In this document: positions 53,229-62,734 of the stretch, in pieces
Layout: each line of letters opens with the position of its first letter
Position numbering within the stretch: position 1 is the stretch's first letter
Source of the DNA: Methanobacterium sp. UBA176
GTDB taxonomy: Archaea > Methanobacteriota > Methanobacteria > Methanobacteriales > Methanobacteriaceae
Direction of reading: 5' to 3'
Assembly (NCBI GenBank): GCA_002505765.1
Contig: DAVZ01000055.1
Coordinates: 35,592-99,591 of the forward strand
DNA: 64,000 nt
Made by a program: the position numbers and the translations under genes
Notes under the pieces: model-generated
What the model saw: only the letters and a program-made list of their open reading frames with translations
Told to the model about the DNA's origin: nothing
Database searches by the model: none

Positions 53229-53597
53229 CTAAACAATTGCTTCTTCTCCACGTTCATCAGTTCTTACCCTTACTGCATCGTCTACAGGGCAGACAAATAG
53301 TTTTCCATCACCTATTTGCCCTGTTTGATTTACTCTCATTATAGCTTCCACTACAAGAGAAGTATCTTCATCAGGCACGATTAGAGATATAAGCCTTTTT
53401 GGAATGTATCTCATTGTTCCTTCTTCTTTAAGGAGTTCTGGCCTGTTAATATCAAAGGATACTTCCCCAATTATTGCTTTTTGCCTTCCGCGGCCCATGA
53501 CTCTATGTGCGGTCATTGCAGGAAATCCAAGGGCACTTAAGACTTCCTTTGTTTGAGCAATCTTGTTTGGACGGATAATTGCTATTATTTCTTTCAT
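53229..53597 (-). CDS. nifI2: PII-like nitrogenase regulator NifI2
   Basis: A 122-residue GlnB-family protein: MKEIIAIIRPNKIAQTKEVL, then the T-loop region GRGRQKAIIGEVSFDINRPE, and RVNQTGQIGDGKLFVCPVDD (PII signature). NifI1 and NifI2 together bind nitrogenase and switch it off after ammonia addition, sensing 2-oxoglutarate and ATP. The start at 53597 has AGGTG six bases upstream. Its location between nifH and nifD is diagnostic of methanogen clusters. Confidence 0.95.
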   Translation of the reverse strand: MKEIIAIIRPNKIAQTKEVLSALGFPAMTAHRVMGRGRQKAIIGEVSFDINRPELLKEEGTMRYIPKRLISLIVPDEDTSLVVEAIMRVNQTGQIGDGKLFVCPVDDAVRVRTDERGEEAIV

Positions 53598-53623
53598 TGA
53601 ATGCACCTGCTAATTTATACCAG

Positions 53624-53941
53624 TTATAATCCTGATGATCTGGTTCTAACAGTGTATGCTTCATCAACAGGACTTACGAATATTTTTCCATCACCAAAGC
53701 TTCCTGTAAATGCAGATTCATTTATTATATCAATTATTTCAGCGGTATTCTCTTCTTCTGCAACCAGAAGAAGCATTGTTTTTGGTAATTCATCGTAGTA
53801 GATTTTGTCGATTTGAATTCCTTTCTGTTTACCTCTCCCTATAACATCCATTTTTGTAAGTGCAACGTATCCTGCTTCTGCAAGTGAATCTACAACTTCT
53901 TCTGCTTTATCAGGGCGCACAATTGCCCGAATCATTTTCAT
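53624..53941 (-). CDS. nifI1: PII-like nitrogenase regulator NifI1
   Basis: A 105-residue GlnB-family protein: MKMIRAIVRPDKAEEVVDSL, GRGKQKGIQIDKIYYDELPK, and FTGSFGDGKIFVSPVDEAYT. The short T loop is typical of NifI1, which acts with NifI2 in post-translational ammonia switch-off of nitrogenase. The start at 53941 is preferred: GGAGAG is just upstream and it leaves a 22-base gap after nifH instead of an overlap. Confidence 0.95.
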   Translation of the reverse strand: MKMIRAIVRPDKAEEVVDSLAEAGYVALTKMDVIGRGKQKGIQIDKIYYDELPKTMLLLVAEEENTAEIIDIINESAFTGSFGDGKIFVSPVDEAYTVRTRSSGL

Positions 53942-53963
53942 TTTACTCTCTCCAGAAAAATTA

Positions 53964-54791
53964 TTAGTCCACCAGACCATACTTTACAACCAGTTCTTCA
54001 AGTTCATCCATGGTCATTGGTTTTGGAATAACGAAATTTTCGTTGTTAATTATCTTATCAGCCAGCGCCTTGTATTCTTCTGACTGATTACAGCTTTCAT
54101 CAAATTCGATTACTGATTTTTTATTAAACTCTGCCTTTTGAACAATATTGTCCCTTGGAACGAAGTGAATCATCTTAGTTCCTATTTTTCCGCAAAACTC
54201 TTCAAGAAGCTCTTTTTCACCATCCACGTTCCTACTGTTACATATTATTCCGCCAAGTCTTACCCCGCTCTGTTCAGCATATTTTACCATACCTATACAG
54301 ATGTTATTTGCGGCATAAAGCGCCATCATCTCCCCCGATGCTACAATATAAATTTCTTCTGCTTTACCGTCCCTTACTGGCATTGCAAAACCACCACAAA
54401 CAACATCACCTAAAACATCGAAGAATACAAAGTCCAGATCTTTTTCATATTCTCCATACATCTCCATTAATGTTATAGCTGTGATTACACCTCTTCCAGC
54501 GCATCCAACACCCGGCTCAGGACCTCCAGATTCAACACATTTAATTCCTTCAAATCCGGTTTCCATGACGTTTTCAGGAGTACATGCCTCTTCTCCATCT
54601 TCTCTTAATGTGTCCATCATGGTTGTCTGCATTTTACCCCCTAAAATCAAACGTGTACTGTCTGCTTTTGGGTCGCACCCGTGGATCATGACGTTTTTAT
54701 CATGAAAATGTGCCATTGCGGCTGCTGTATTTTGCTGTGTTGTGGACTTTCCAATTCCACCTTTTCCATAAATAGCTACTTTTCTTACCAT
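53964..54791 (-). CDS. nifH: Nitrogenase iron protein NifH
   Basis: A 275-residue Fe protein. P-loop GKGGIGKS (9-16); the shared 4Fe-4S cluster is held by C97 (PEPGVGCAGRG) and C132 (DVVCGGFAMP). R100, the ADP-ribosylation site in some bacteria, is present, but methanogens use NifI switch-off. It donates electrons to NifDK. GAGG eight bases upstream selects the ATG at 54791 over 54803. It is the first gene of the nif operon, 144 bases from a palindromic operator. Confidence 0.98.
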   Translation of the reverse strand: MVRKVAIYGKGGIGKSTTQQNTAAAMAHFHDKNVMIHGCDPKADSTRLILGGKMQTTMMDTLREDGEEACTPENVMETGFEGIKCVESGGPEPGVGCAGRGVITAITLMEMYGEYEKDLDFVFFDVLGDVVCGGFAMPVRDGKAEEIYIVASGEMMALYAANNICIGMVKYAEQSGVRLGGIICNSRNVDGEKELLEEFCGKIGTKMIHFVPRDNIVQKAEFNKKSVIEFDESCNQSEEYKALADKIINNENFVIPKPMTMDELEELVVKYGLVD

Positions 54792-54934
54792 GTTAGACCT
54801 CAAAAAATTTTTATTTTTGGGTTCAAAATGTTATCAAATCAAAAGATTTTGATTTACAGCAAAATTCTATAAATTTTGCATGCTGCACATTTTCTAAACC
54901 CTATTTTTCTTGTTTTTCAATATACCTTTAAAAT

Positions 54935-54961
54935 ATCGGAAGTATGTTTCCTACTTCCGAT
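54935..54961 (-). promoter_or_regulatory. NrpR-type operator of the nif operon
   Basis: GGAA-GTATGT-TTCC at 54938-54951 is an exact GGAA-N6-TTCC, the operator consensus of the methanogen nitrogen repressor NrpR. It is embedded in a larger inverted repeat, ATCGGAAGTA/TACTTCCGAT (54935-54961). A minus-strand TATA box (TTTATATAC, about 54983-54992) lies 25-45 bases upstream of it, so the operator overlaps the expected transcription start and the leader is about 150 bases long. Confidence 0.85.
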
Positions 54962-55209
54962 AAGGGAATTTTGTATCTTTGTTGTATATAAATGTTTCGA
55001 GTAAAAAAATCAAAATAATAAAATTAACCATTTTTAATAAAAAGTGTTACATAAAAACAATATTAAGTTGTACAAAATCTTGAAAAATGAAAATAAATTT
55101 AAAAATATCATAAATCAAAAAATTTAAATTTTCAGTCATGTTTAAATGTATATACATTAAATCTAATAAAGAAAATAAATTATTAATCTCAAAGCCTAAA
55201 AGTGATTTA

Positions 55210-56787
55210 ATGAACTTTAACAGACACATTAACAAAATATTACCATTAATTCCAGCAATTATAATGTTTTTCCTGGTTTTAATCCCTACACTAAAATATC
55301 AGTGGCCATTAAGTTGGGATATTATTTACCATGTGCAATATGCAAAAATTTATACTCAATACGGCTTTGTTATGGTTAATCCTCTTTTAAATGCACCTGT
55401 AGGGCAAAATATAGCTTATCCTCCTCTTTTTCATTTTCTAATTGTAGGATTAGGCAATCTTTTTAATATAGATTTCTTTCAGGTTGCAAGGTTTCTTCAA
55501 CCAGTTTTAGCAATGTTTATTGTTTTATCTGTATCCATTGTTGCAAAAGAGTTTTATGGCAAAATTGCAGGAATTTCAGCGGGATTTTTAGTAATATCCA
55601 GCTATTTAATCCATAGAATTATTTTACCCATTCCAGAAAACCTTGCACTGATTTTTTTACCCTTTGCAATTTACTATTATTACAGATCAATTAGGGAGGG
55701 AGTTTTGAAATACGCTTTAATTTCAGGATTTATGTTTCTTTTAACCCTTTTAATACATCCTGCAGCCCCTCAAATCATATTCTTAATAATAACCACCTTT
55801 ACAATAATTTCATTAATTTTAGATAAAAATATCAGCGTTTTTAAAAACTATGGCGTTTTTCTGGTGTTTTTAATAATTTTACTGGTTGGAGGAGGAATAA
55901 CACTCCTTCTATCGAACCCTGATCTGTTCTATAACATAATAAACCAGGGATTAGCTGTAATTGGTTATAATCCGACCCTAAACTATAATAAACCAATCAG
56001 CACATTGGGATATTTTGGATACATTGGAGCCATGGTTTTGACATTTACCACTATTGGATTAATTTTTGCAATTAAAAAGATGCAAAAAAGGAATATATTT
56101 ATCCTTACCTGGATTTTAATGATGATATTATTGAGTAACGCATACTGGTTTGGTATAAATGTCATATCATACAGAGTACTAATTTATTTACTTATACCCC
56201 TTTCAATATTTGGTGGATTTGGCTTAAGCCAGCTATATTACAAACTTAAAGAATATAAAAAATTTTCATCAGGTAAATTCAGATCAATATTTTTAATAAG
56301 TATTTTTATATTATGCACTTTTTTTGGGTTTTTAACTGTAGAAAATCCTGAAATTGCAACATTTGGAGCTAAAACTAAATTTGGTTACGTCCAAATTGCT
56401 CCTCCAAGTGATTCAGAAGTTGATCTGGCTAAATGGTTTAATGAAAATGGTAATAAAAGCAGATCCGTCCTTATATCCAATCTCTATTCTGGCTATTTCT
56501 TAGCTGCCCAGGCAGAAATGCCAGTCCATAAGAATTTTGAAAAATTCAACAAAACTACCCCTCTATCTATTTTTAAAGAGCAAAAAATAGGATACATAGC
56601 CTATGATAAGAGGTTAACCTTCAATTCTACAAATGGAACCATATATATACAAACTGCATACTCAGAATTTAATCCACTCTACTATTTAAGCGGAGATATT
56701 CATTCAAACATTCATGAAATAATTCCCAACTTTGCTGAAGTTGTATATGAAAATAAGGATTTTATAGTTTTCAAAATAACATATTAA
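55210..56787 (+). CDS. Polytopic membrane glycosyltransferase-like protein
   Basis: About 525 residues with some 11-12 hydrophobic helices and a C-terminal soluble part of about 130 residues. After helix 1 comes WPLSWDIIYHVQYAKIYTQY, with the acidic D-x2-x-H arrangement of GT-C fold enzymes in the first loop, then PLFHFLIVGLGNLF. The soluble tail (DSEVDLAKWFNENGNKSRSV) is typical of archaeal PMT/DUF6541-like proteins. It may transfer a lipid-linked sugar outside the membrane. The start at 55210 is chosen because the earlier 24 codons are hydrophilic and a GTGA precedes it. Confidence 0.65.
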   Translation: MNFNRHINKILPLIPAIIMFFLVLIPTLKYQWPLSWDIIYHVQYAKIYTQYGFVMVNPLLNAPVGQNIAYPPLFHFLIVGLGNLFNIDFFQVARFLQPVLAMFIVLSVSIVAKEFYGKIAGISAGFLVISSYLIHRIILPIPENLALIFLPFAIYYYYRSIREGVLKYALISGFMFLLTLLIHPAAPQIIFLIITTFTIISLILDKNISVFKNYGVFLVFLIILLVGGGITLLLSNPDLFYNIINQGLAVIGYNPTLNYNKPISTLGYFGYIGAMVLTFTTIGLIFAIKKMQKRNIFILTWILMMILLSNAYWFGINVISYRVLIYLLIPLSIFGGFGLSQLYYKLKEYKKFSSGKFRSIFLISIFILCTFFGFLTVENPEIATFGAKTKFGYVQIAPPSDSEVDLAKWFNENGNKSRSVLISNLYSGYFLAAQAEMPVHKNFEKFNKTTPLSIFKEQKIGYIAYDKRLTFNSTNGTIYIQTAYSEFNPLYYLSGDIHSNIHEIIPNFAEVVYENKDFIVFKITY

Positions 56788-57020
56788 ATTAATTTTTTGG
56801 TCGAATTCCCCATTTATAATTTAACTCTATTTCCCATTAATTAATGCTTATTCTATATTAGTATAATCAAAAATTAAATCATTAAAAAAAATTCAGGTCT
56901 AAATTAGTTTTATTAATATTAGATATCCCCATAATCACGCCTGTTTATTGAGATAATTTATAAGGCAGTTAAGACTAAATATAGTGAGACATTATAATTG
57001 AATTCTTTGCGAGGGTCACT

Positions 57021-58742
57021 ATGAAAAAGATTAAACTCATTGAAACAGCATTTCGCGATGCACATCAATCTCTGCTGGCAACAAGAATGAGAACAAGGGA
57101 CATGCTGCCCATTGCTGAAGAGATGGATAAAGTTGGATTTTTCTCATTGGAATCTTGGGGAGGGGCAACATTCGATACATGCATACGTTACCTGAATGAA
57201 GATCCCTGGGAAAGGCTCAGGGAACTTAAAGAACATATTAAAAAGACTCCTATCCAGATGTTACTTCGAGGCCAGAACCTGGTTGGATACAAGCACTATC
57301 CAGACGATATAGTGCGAAAATTTGTGGAGAAGTCTTATGAAAATGGTATTGATGTTTTTAGAATATTTGACGCCCTTAATGATATAAGGAATATGGAATA
57401 TGCCATCAAGGTCGCACATGAACAGGATGTTCATGTTCAGGGAGTAATATCTTACACAGTAAGTCCATATCATACATTAGAAAAATATGTGGAATTTGCC
57501 AGAGAACTGGAAGCATTAGGTTGTAATTCAGTTGGCATAAAAGACATGGCTGGGTTAATTTCGCCACATGACACTTACGAATTGATTAAAACTCTTAAAG
57601 AAGAAACTAACTTAATAGTTAACCTTCATTGTCACTGTACAAGTGGTATGACTCCAATGAGTTACTATGCTGCCTGTCAGGCAGGAGTTGACCTTTTAGA
57701 TACCGCTATTTCACCACTATCATGGGGAGCATCTCAACCACCTACAGAAAGTATGGTAGCCGCCCTTCAGAATACTCCATACGATACAGAGCTCGATTTA
57801 AAGCTTTTAACTCATATTAAAAAGTATTTTGAGGAAATACGAAAAAAATACAGCGGAATACTGGATCCAATCTCTGAACAGGTGGATACTGATGTACTGA
57901 TCTATCAGATTCCTGGCGGAATGCTTTCAAACTTCGTTTCACAATTAAAAGAGCAGAATGCACTTGATAAATATGAAGAAGTTTTAGAAGAAGTACCCAG
58001 AGTTAGGAAAGACCTCGGATACCCTCCACTTGTAACACCAACAAGTCAGATAGTTGGAATACAGGCAGTGATGAACATTCTGGGTGGAGAAAGATATAAA
58101 AATGTTTCAAAAGAGGTTAAAGACTATTTAAAAGGTCTGTATGGAAGACCTCCTGCACCAGTTAACGAAGAGGTAAGGAAAAATATTATAGGCGATGAAA
58201 AGCCAGTTACAGTGAGACCAGGAGACCTTCTCCAGCCTGAATTCGAAAAATACAGGGAAGAAGGGGAAAGGATGGGAATTATCAAAAAGGAAGAGGATAT
58301 TTTAACCTATGCACTTTATCCTGCAGTGGCTCCAAAATTCTTAAAGGGAGAAGTTGAAGAAGAACATCTTAAACCTCCAGTAGAAAACGAAGCCTGTGAA
58401 ACACCATCTGGAGTCCCTACAGAATACGCTGTAGATGTTGATGGAGAGGTTTTCAACGTTAAGGTTTTACCTGTAGGCTACATGGAAATTGAAAGCAGTG
58501 AAAGCATTCAAGCTCCTTCAGAACCTGTTGAAGGTGGGATAACATCCACAATGCAGGGAATGATCCTTAAACTTAAAGTAAGTAAAGGAGATAAAGTTAA
58601 TGAAGGAGACGTAGTTGCTGTTTTAGAGGCTATGAAAATGGAGAACGATATACACGCTCCTGACTCTGGAACTGTAAGTGAAATCTTTATTAATGAAGGT
58701 GACACCGTAAATGCTGGTGCTACCTTAATGGTTATTAAATAA
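57021..58742 (+). CDS. pycB: Pyruvate carboxylase subunit B
   Basis: A 573-residue carboxyltransferase/biotin subunit. Residues 1-300 are the TIM barrel (ETAFRDAHQSLLATRMRTRD, GGATFDTCIRYLNEDPWERL, QMLLRGQNLVGYKHYPDD, metal-site NLHCHCTSGM). The C-terminus is a biotinyl domain with K539 in EAMKMEND. With PycA, encoded elsewhere, it makes oxaloacetate from pyruvate for the partial reductive TCA route of Methanobacteriales. A GAGGGT ribosome-binding site precedes the ATG. Confidence 0.96.
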   Translation: MKKIKLIETAFRDAHQSLLATRMRTRDMLPIAEEMDKVGFFSLESWGGATFDTCIRYLNEDPWERLRELKEHIKKTPIQMLLRGQNLVGYKHYPDDIVRKFVEKSYENGIDVFRIFDALNDIRNMEYAIKVAHEQDVHVQGVISYTVSPYHTLEKYVEFARELEALGCNSVGIKDMAGLISPHDTYELIKTLKEETNLIVNLHCHCTSGMTPMSYYAACQAGVDLLDTAISPLSWGASQPPTESMVAALQNTPYDTELDLKLLTHIKKYFEEIRKKYSGILDPISEQVDTDVLIYQIPGGMLSNFVSQLKEQNALDKYEEVLEEVPRVRKDLGYPPLVTPTSQIVGIQAVMNILGGERYKNVSKEVKDYLKGLYGRPPAPVNEEVRKNIIGDEKPVTVRPGDLLQPEFEKYREEGERMGIIKKEEDILTYALYPAVAPKFLKGEVEEEHLKPPVENEACETPSGVPTEYAVDVDGEVFNVKVLPVGYMEIESSESIQAPSEPVEGGITSTMQGMILKLKVSKGDKVNEGDVVAVLEAMKMENDIHAPDSGTVSEIFINEGDTVNAGATLMVIK

Positions 58743-58777
58743 TATCTCCATACATTTATTTTTAAGGAGTTTTAAAT

Positions 58778-59467
58778 TTGAAGAAATCAGATAATGTTAA
58801 GGCTCATTTTGAAAAAGAAGCCCACGAATTTGACGAATTAATTTTGAAATTAATCCCTTACTATGAGGAAATGATTAATGCACTAATTAGCTCAATTCCT
58901 TTTGATTCTGACGATTCAATTAAAGTTATTGATCTTGGATGCGGTACAGGAACAATATCTAAGTCTTTAAAGGAAAAATTCAAAAATGCCCATGTAACAT
59001 GTCTTGATTTAGCTGATAATATGCTTCAAATGGCTAAGATAAAACTAAATCAATATAAAGACGTAGAATATATTTCAGGCGATTTCTACAATTTTGGTTT
59101 CCCCGAAAAATATGAGGTGATTATTTCCTCACTTGCATTACACCATCTAGTAACCGATGATGACAAAAAAGGATTTTATAAAAAGATATATAATGCTTTA
59201 AACCAGGGCGGAGTATTTTTCAATGCTGATGTTGTTTTAGGTTCAAATAACTATTTACAGCATTTATACATCGATAAATGGAAGGAATTCATGAATAAGA
59301 GCATTTCTATGGAAGAAATTGAAGAAAAATGGATTCCTGCCGCTGAAGATGAAGATCATCCTGCAAAATTAGTTGATCATCTTAAATGGTTAAATGAAAT
59401 TGGTTTCAGGGATATTGATGTGGTATGGAAACATTATGGTGTTGCAGTCTATGGTGGTAATAAATAA
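58778..59467 (+). CDS. Class I SAM-dependent methyltransferase
   Basis: A 229-residue protein: SAM-binding VIDLGCGTGTISKSLKEKF (motif I), THVTCLDLADNML-type motif II, and IISSLALHHLVTDDDK (motif IV region). It most resembles ubiquinone/menaquinone-type or tRNA-type small methyltransferases, and the substrate cannot be determined. It begins with TTG behind AAGGAG, 35 bases after pycB. Confidence 0.88.
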   Translation: MKKSDNVKAHFEKEAHEFDELILKLIPYYEEMINALISSIPFDSDDSIKVIDLGCGTGTISKSLKEKFKNAHVTCLDLADNMLQMAKIKLNQYKDVEYISGDFYNFGFPEKYEVIISSLALHHLVTDDDKKGFYKKIYNALNQGGVFFNADVVLGSNNYLQHLYIDKWKEFMNKSISMEEIEEKWIPAAEDEDHPAKLVDHLKWLNEIGFRDIDVVWKHYGVAVYGGNK

Positions 59468-59896
59468 AGATTAATTTTTATTTTTTCTATCAATTGTGTA
59501 CTTTTCTAAACTCTTAAATATTAATAATATTGAATAAATATCTAAAAAATATCCTAAACTTAATTTAAATTCTTAATAACCACCAATAAATGGAGCATTT
59601 TTCATTTTTACAAAGACATGGTATTAAAATATTTAAGAAGTAATTGTTTAAAGGGTAAATTAAAGATGAGAAAAAAATGACTGAAACGCCACAGGAAAAG
59701 ATCTAAAAAATAAGATCTTAAAAAGACAACTGAAAAAATGACTGGAAAGATAAATTTAAAGATAATAAACAACGAAAAAAACAAAAAAAGGTTGGCTGGC
59801 ATACAATCCCACCAGCAAATAGCCAGCATATATGTTTAAATAGGAAGAAAATAAAAAAAACAATTCCTTGCATAAAATCCTTAAAAATCCATAAAA
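59468..59896. other. Non-coding stretch between methyltransferase and queC
   Basis: No gene is supported. The DNA from 59630 to 59790 is very A-rich and would encode a Lys-rich string broken by stops. GCTGGC/GCCAGC around 59793-59824 can form a hairpin with a 21-base loop, possibly a terminator for the converging queC transcript. Confidence 0.4.
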
Positions 59897-60583
59897 TTAA
59901 TTAAGGTATTTAGTTTTATCTTCAACATATGATTCCCTAAAAGCCCTTCGACGCCTCATGCACGACTCGCAAACCCCGCAATGCTCATTTTCTCCCATAT
60001 AACACGAATAACTTAAATCCAATGGGGCATTTTTTTTATCACCAAGTTTTACAATCTGATTTTTATTCAAATCAATTAGTGGAGCTTTTATTTGAACTTC
60101 TTCAAGTGTCCCAGTCTTTAAAAGATTATTAAACTGCTTTAAAAATTCTTTTGAGTTATCAGGAAATGTAACTGCCTCTTCAAGATCCCATCCAACGATA
60201 ATTATTCTTGCACCTTCTGCCTCTGCAAATGATGTTGCTATGGCTGTAAATACCACATTTCGTCCTGGAACCCACACTTTCCTTGCAGTTTCATCGCAGA
60301 TTTCTTTGTTTTCGAGTTGTTCTAATTTCAGTTTGGGAACCTCTGTATCAGATGTTAATGCTGATTTTCCAAGTTTTCTAAGCCATGGAAGTTGGATTAC
60401 TGTATGCTTAATTCCTAAAAAACTACATATTGCCTTTGAAGATTTTATTTCCATTTCTGCACTCTTCTGACCGTAATCAAAGGTTATGGCATGAGTTTTG
60501 TATTTATCATTAAAATAAGTTGTTGCTACTGTTGAATCAAGGCCTCCTGAGAGGACTGATATTGCCTTTGGTCTTTTTTCCAT
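59897..60583 (-). CDS. queC: 7-cyano-7-deazaguanine synthase QueC
   Basis: A 228-residue N-type ATP pyrophosphatase: PP-loop SVLSGGLDSTVATTYF, CMGENEHCGVCESCMRRRRA with the zinc cysteines, and VWVPGRNVVFTAIA. It converts 7-carboxy-7-deazaguanine to preQ0, the precursor of archaeosine in archaeal tRNA and of 7-deazaguanine DNA bases made by DpdA-type enzymes. No queD/queE is adjacent. It is the only other 7-deazaguanine gene in this window besides the DpdA-like gene. Confidence 0.95.
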   Translation of the reverse strand: MEKRPKAISVLSGGLDSTVATTYFNDKYKTHAITFDYGQKSAEMEIKSSKAICSFLGIKHTVIQLPWLRKLGKSALTSDTEVPKLKLEQLENKEICDETARKVWVPGRNVVFTAIATSFAEAEGARIIIVGWDLEEAVTFPDNSKEFLKQFNNLLKTGTLEEVQIKAPLIDLNKNQIVKLGDKKNAPLDLSYSCYMGENEHCGVCESCMRRRRAFRESYVEDKTKYLN

Positions 60584-60602
60584 AGTGTTCCTCTTTATGG
60601 AT

Positions 60603-61226
60603 CTAACATAGTTTATATATCTGCATTCCCAATTTCATCAGGGAGTTCCTTAATTTTTGAATGTCCTCTAATAACATCCTGTCGTACCTTTTAACTGTTG
60701 AAGAAATTTCATGAGCTTCAATATTGACATTCTTGTAATTTTCCCTGCTTTTTATATACTGATTGATTTTATTTGCCTTCATATCGATATCCCTGATTTT
60801 AACAAAGAGTTCTGATTTCTTAATTTCTTCAGGGAAAAGATCAACAATTATCAGGTCCCAGAAGCCAACTTTAAGGGGAATTAAAGGTTCATAAACCAAT
60901 TTATTCCTTTTAGGACTGTCAGAAAACTTATTGTCTTCTATTAAATTAAGTTCTTTATCCAGAATATCCTGGTTGTACCCCAAAATCTGTAAATTATATT
61001 CTAATTCATTTTTAACTGCCCTTAACACTCTTTTTTCTGCATTTCTTTTTTTAAACTCCATCAAACCAAAAACAGTAAGAATAACAATAACTGCTGCCAA
61101 TGGAATAATAAGTATTCTAATAATATCACCAAATTCTACTCTCCAGGCTGCAATTACTAAAAGAATTACTAAAAGTGCTATCAATATGCTGATTATCCAT
61201 TTAATATGTTTAAGTGGCCATTTCAT
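60603..61226 (-). CDS. Two-helix membrane protein with a helical soluble domain
   Basis: A 207-residue protein: two N-terminal hydrophobic helices (about 8-27 and 34-53), then a charged helical region (ERKxx-type VLRAVKNELEYNLQILGYNQ) of 150 residues ending LMKLGMQIYKLC. No family was recognised. It sits 19 bases upstream of queC and 19 downstream of larC on the same strand, so it may be in one transcript. Confidence 0.5.
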   Translation of the reverse strand: MKWPLKHIKWIISILIALLVILLVIAAWRVEFGDIIRILIIPLAAVIVILTVFGLMEFKKRNAEKRVLRAVKNELEYNLQILGYNQDILDKELNLIEDNKFSDSPKRNKLVYEPLIPLKVGFWDLIIVDLFPEEIKKSELFVKIRDIDMKANKINQYIKSRENYKNVNIEAHEISSTVKRYDRMLLEDIQKLRNSLMKLGMQIYKLC

Positions 61227-61245
61227 AATTAAACGTCCTTATTGG

Positions 61246-62448
61246 TTAATATTTATCTAAAAGCTTTTTAAATGACTCGTTAGCCTTCTTTATAACGTCT
61301 TTAAGGGGTATTCCCACATCGTCAGCTATTTTTTTTGCATCCTCATATTCTGGACTATAGTTTATTATCTCCTTGTCAATAGTTCCAACTTTAATCTGTA
61401 TATCCTTTTCTATTCCACCTACTTCAATTTTTATCTTAATAATTTCTCTGTTAACCACATTTCTGTGAACATATGGTAATACCCTTACCCCAAGTGTTCC
61501 AGTTTCTCTTATTATAGCTTCAGAAACCCTATCACAGTCTTCAGGATTAGATATTACCCTTAAAAGATGTCCTGGTCTGTTTTTTTTCATTAAAATCGGG
61601 ACTACTGTAACATCTAATGCTCCAGAATCTAAAAGTTTGTTAAATGAATGTCCCAGTATTTCTCCAGTTATACTATCAAGATTGGTCTCAAGAATACAGA
61701 CATTATCAGTTGGAAGGCATGAGTCAGCCGATACAATCCTGAAAACGTTAGGAATATTTAGATCCATACTTCCAGCACCATATCCAACTTTTTGTTTTTT
61801 AATCAGAGGATAGAAGGTGCAGAATTCATCAACCATATTAACGTAAAGTGCAGCCCCTGTTGGTGTTGTAAGTTCATAATCTAAAGGCCCACCAAACACC
61901 GGGACATTATTTAATATTTCAATGGTTGCAGGCGCTGGAACACTCATTTTCCCATGATCAGATTTTATTCGACCACCCCCAAGTGCAACAGGCATTCCAT
62001 AAACTTTTTTTGTATTAAAACCAAGTTTATAAAAACAATATGCCGAACCAATGATGTCTGCAACGGCATCTGCTGCTCCAACTTCATGAAAATGAACTTT
62101 ATCAACTGATGTACCATGAACCTTTGATTCTGCCTTTGCAATGGTGTGAAAAACATTTTTTGCAAAATTCAGGATATTTATATTGATCTTAGATTCAACA
62201 GCATCTAAATTTTCAATAAGCTCCTTGTAGCCAATTTTATTTTTATCCTCACATTTAACATCAACATAAGTTGCCCTGATACCTGATTTTTTAATTTGTT
62301 TTATATCAATGCTAATATTACCAAATGGAGAAGCATAATCTTCCATAATTTTAATTATATCATTATAATTAACGCCCATATCTATTAATGCACCCAAAAC
62401 CATGTTTCCAGAAATTCCTGCATTTTGAGGGTCTATAATTAAAACCAT
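61246..62448 (-). CDS. larC: Nickel-pincer cofactor nickel chelatase LarC
   Basis: A 400-residue DUF111/LarC protein: DPQNAGISGNMVLGALIDMG, the metal motif KVHFHEVGAADAVADIIGSA, and TTPTGAALYVNMVDEF. LarC inserts nickel into pyridinium-3,5-bisthiocarboxylic acid mononucleotide for the Lar pincer cofactor. Methanogens carry it although its client enzyme there is unclear. Here larB and larE are not adjacent. Confidence 0.92.
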   Translation of the reverse strand: MVLIIDPQNAGISGNMVLGALIDMGVNYNDIIKIMEDYASPFGNISIDIKQIKKSGIRATYVDVKCEDKNKIGYKELIENLDAVESKININILNFAKNVFHTIAKAESKVHGTSVDKVHFHEVGAADAVADIIGSAYCFYKLGFNTKKVYGMPVALGGGRIKSDHGKMSVPAPATIEILNNVPVFGGPLDYELTTPTGAALYVNMVDEFCTFYPLIKKQKVGYGAGSMDLNIPNVFRIVSADSCLPTDNVCILETNLDSITGEILGHSFNKLLDSGALDVTVVPILMKKNRPGHLLRVISNPEDCDRVSEAIIRETGTLGVRVLPYVHRNVVNREIIKIKIEVGGIEKDIQIKVGTIDKEIINYSPEYEDAKKIADDVGIPLKDVIKKANESFKKLLDKY

Positions 62449-62734
62449 TTTATCGAGTTTCCTTCATAAGTTTAATTTTAATCTGTTCTATTATAATATA
62501 AATTTTTAAACATATAAAAACAGTGATAAACAATTTATATCCATTTAAACTTCTAAAGCTTTATTAATATTTTATTAAATAGCTATAGCTTTTTTAGAAA
62601 TGATATATAACTTTAAACCACAAATATTCATTAGATTTTAAAATAGAAAGATTTAAAGCATTAAATATTATACTTCAATAAGGATTTTATATCATAAAAT
62701 TATATATTCATATCATTAAACAAGGACGAAAAAT

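Noticed and set aside
59608..59829. Hydrophobic 73-codon frame rich in Phe and Leu
   Set aside because: It is the complement of an A-rich non-coding tract; the F/L richness comes from T-runs and no start signal is present.
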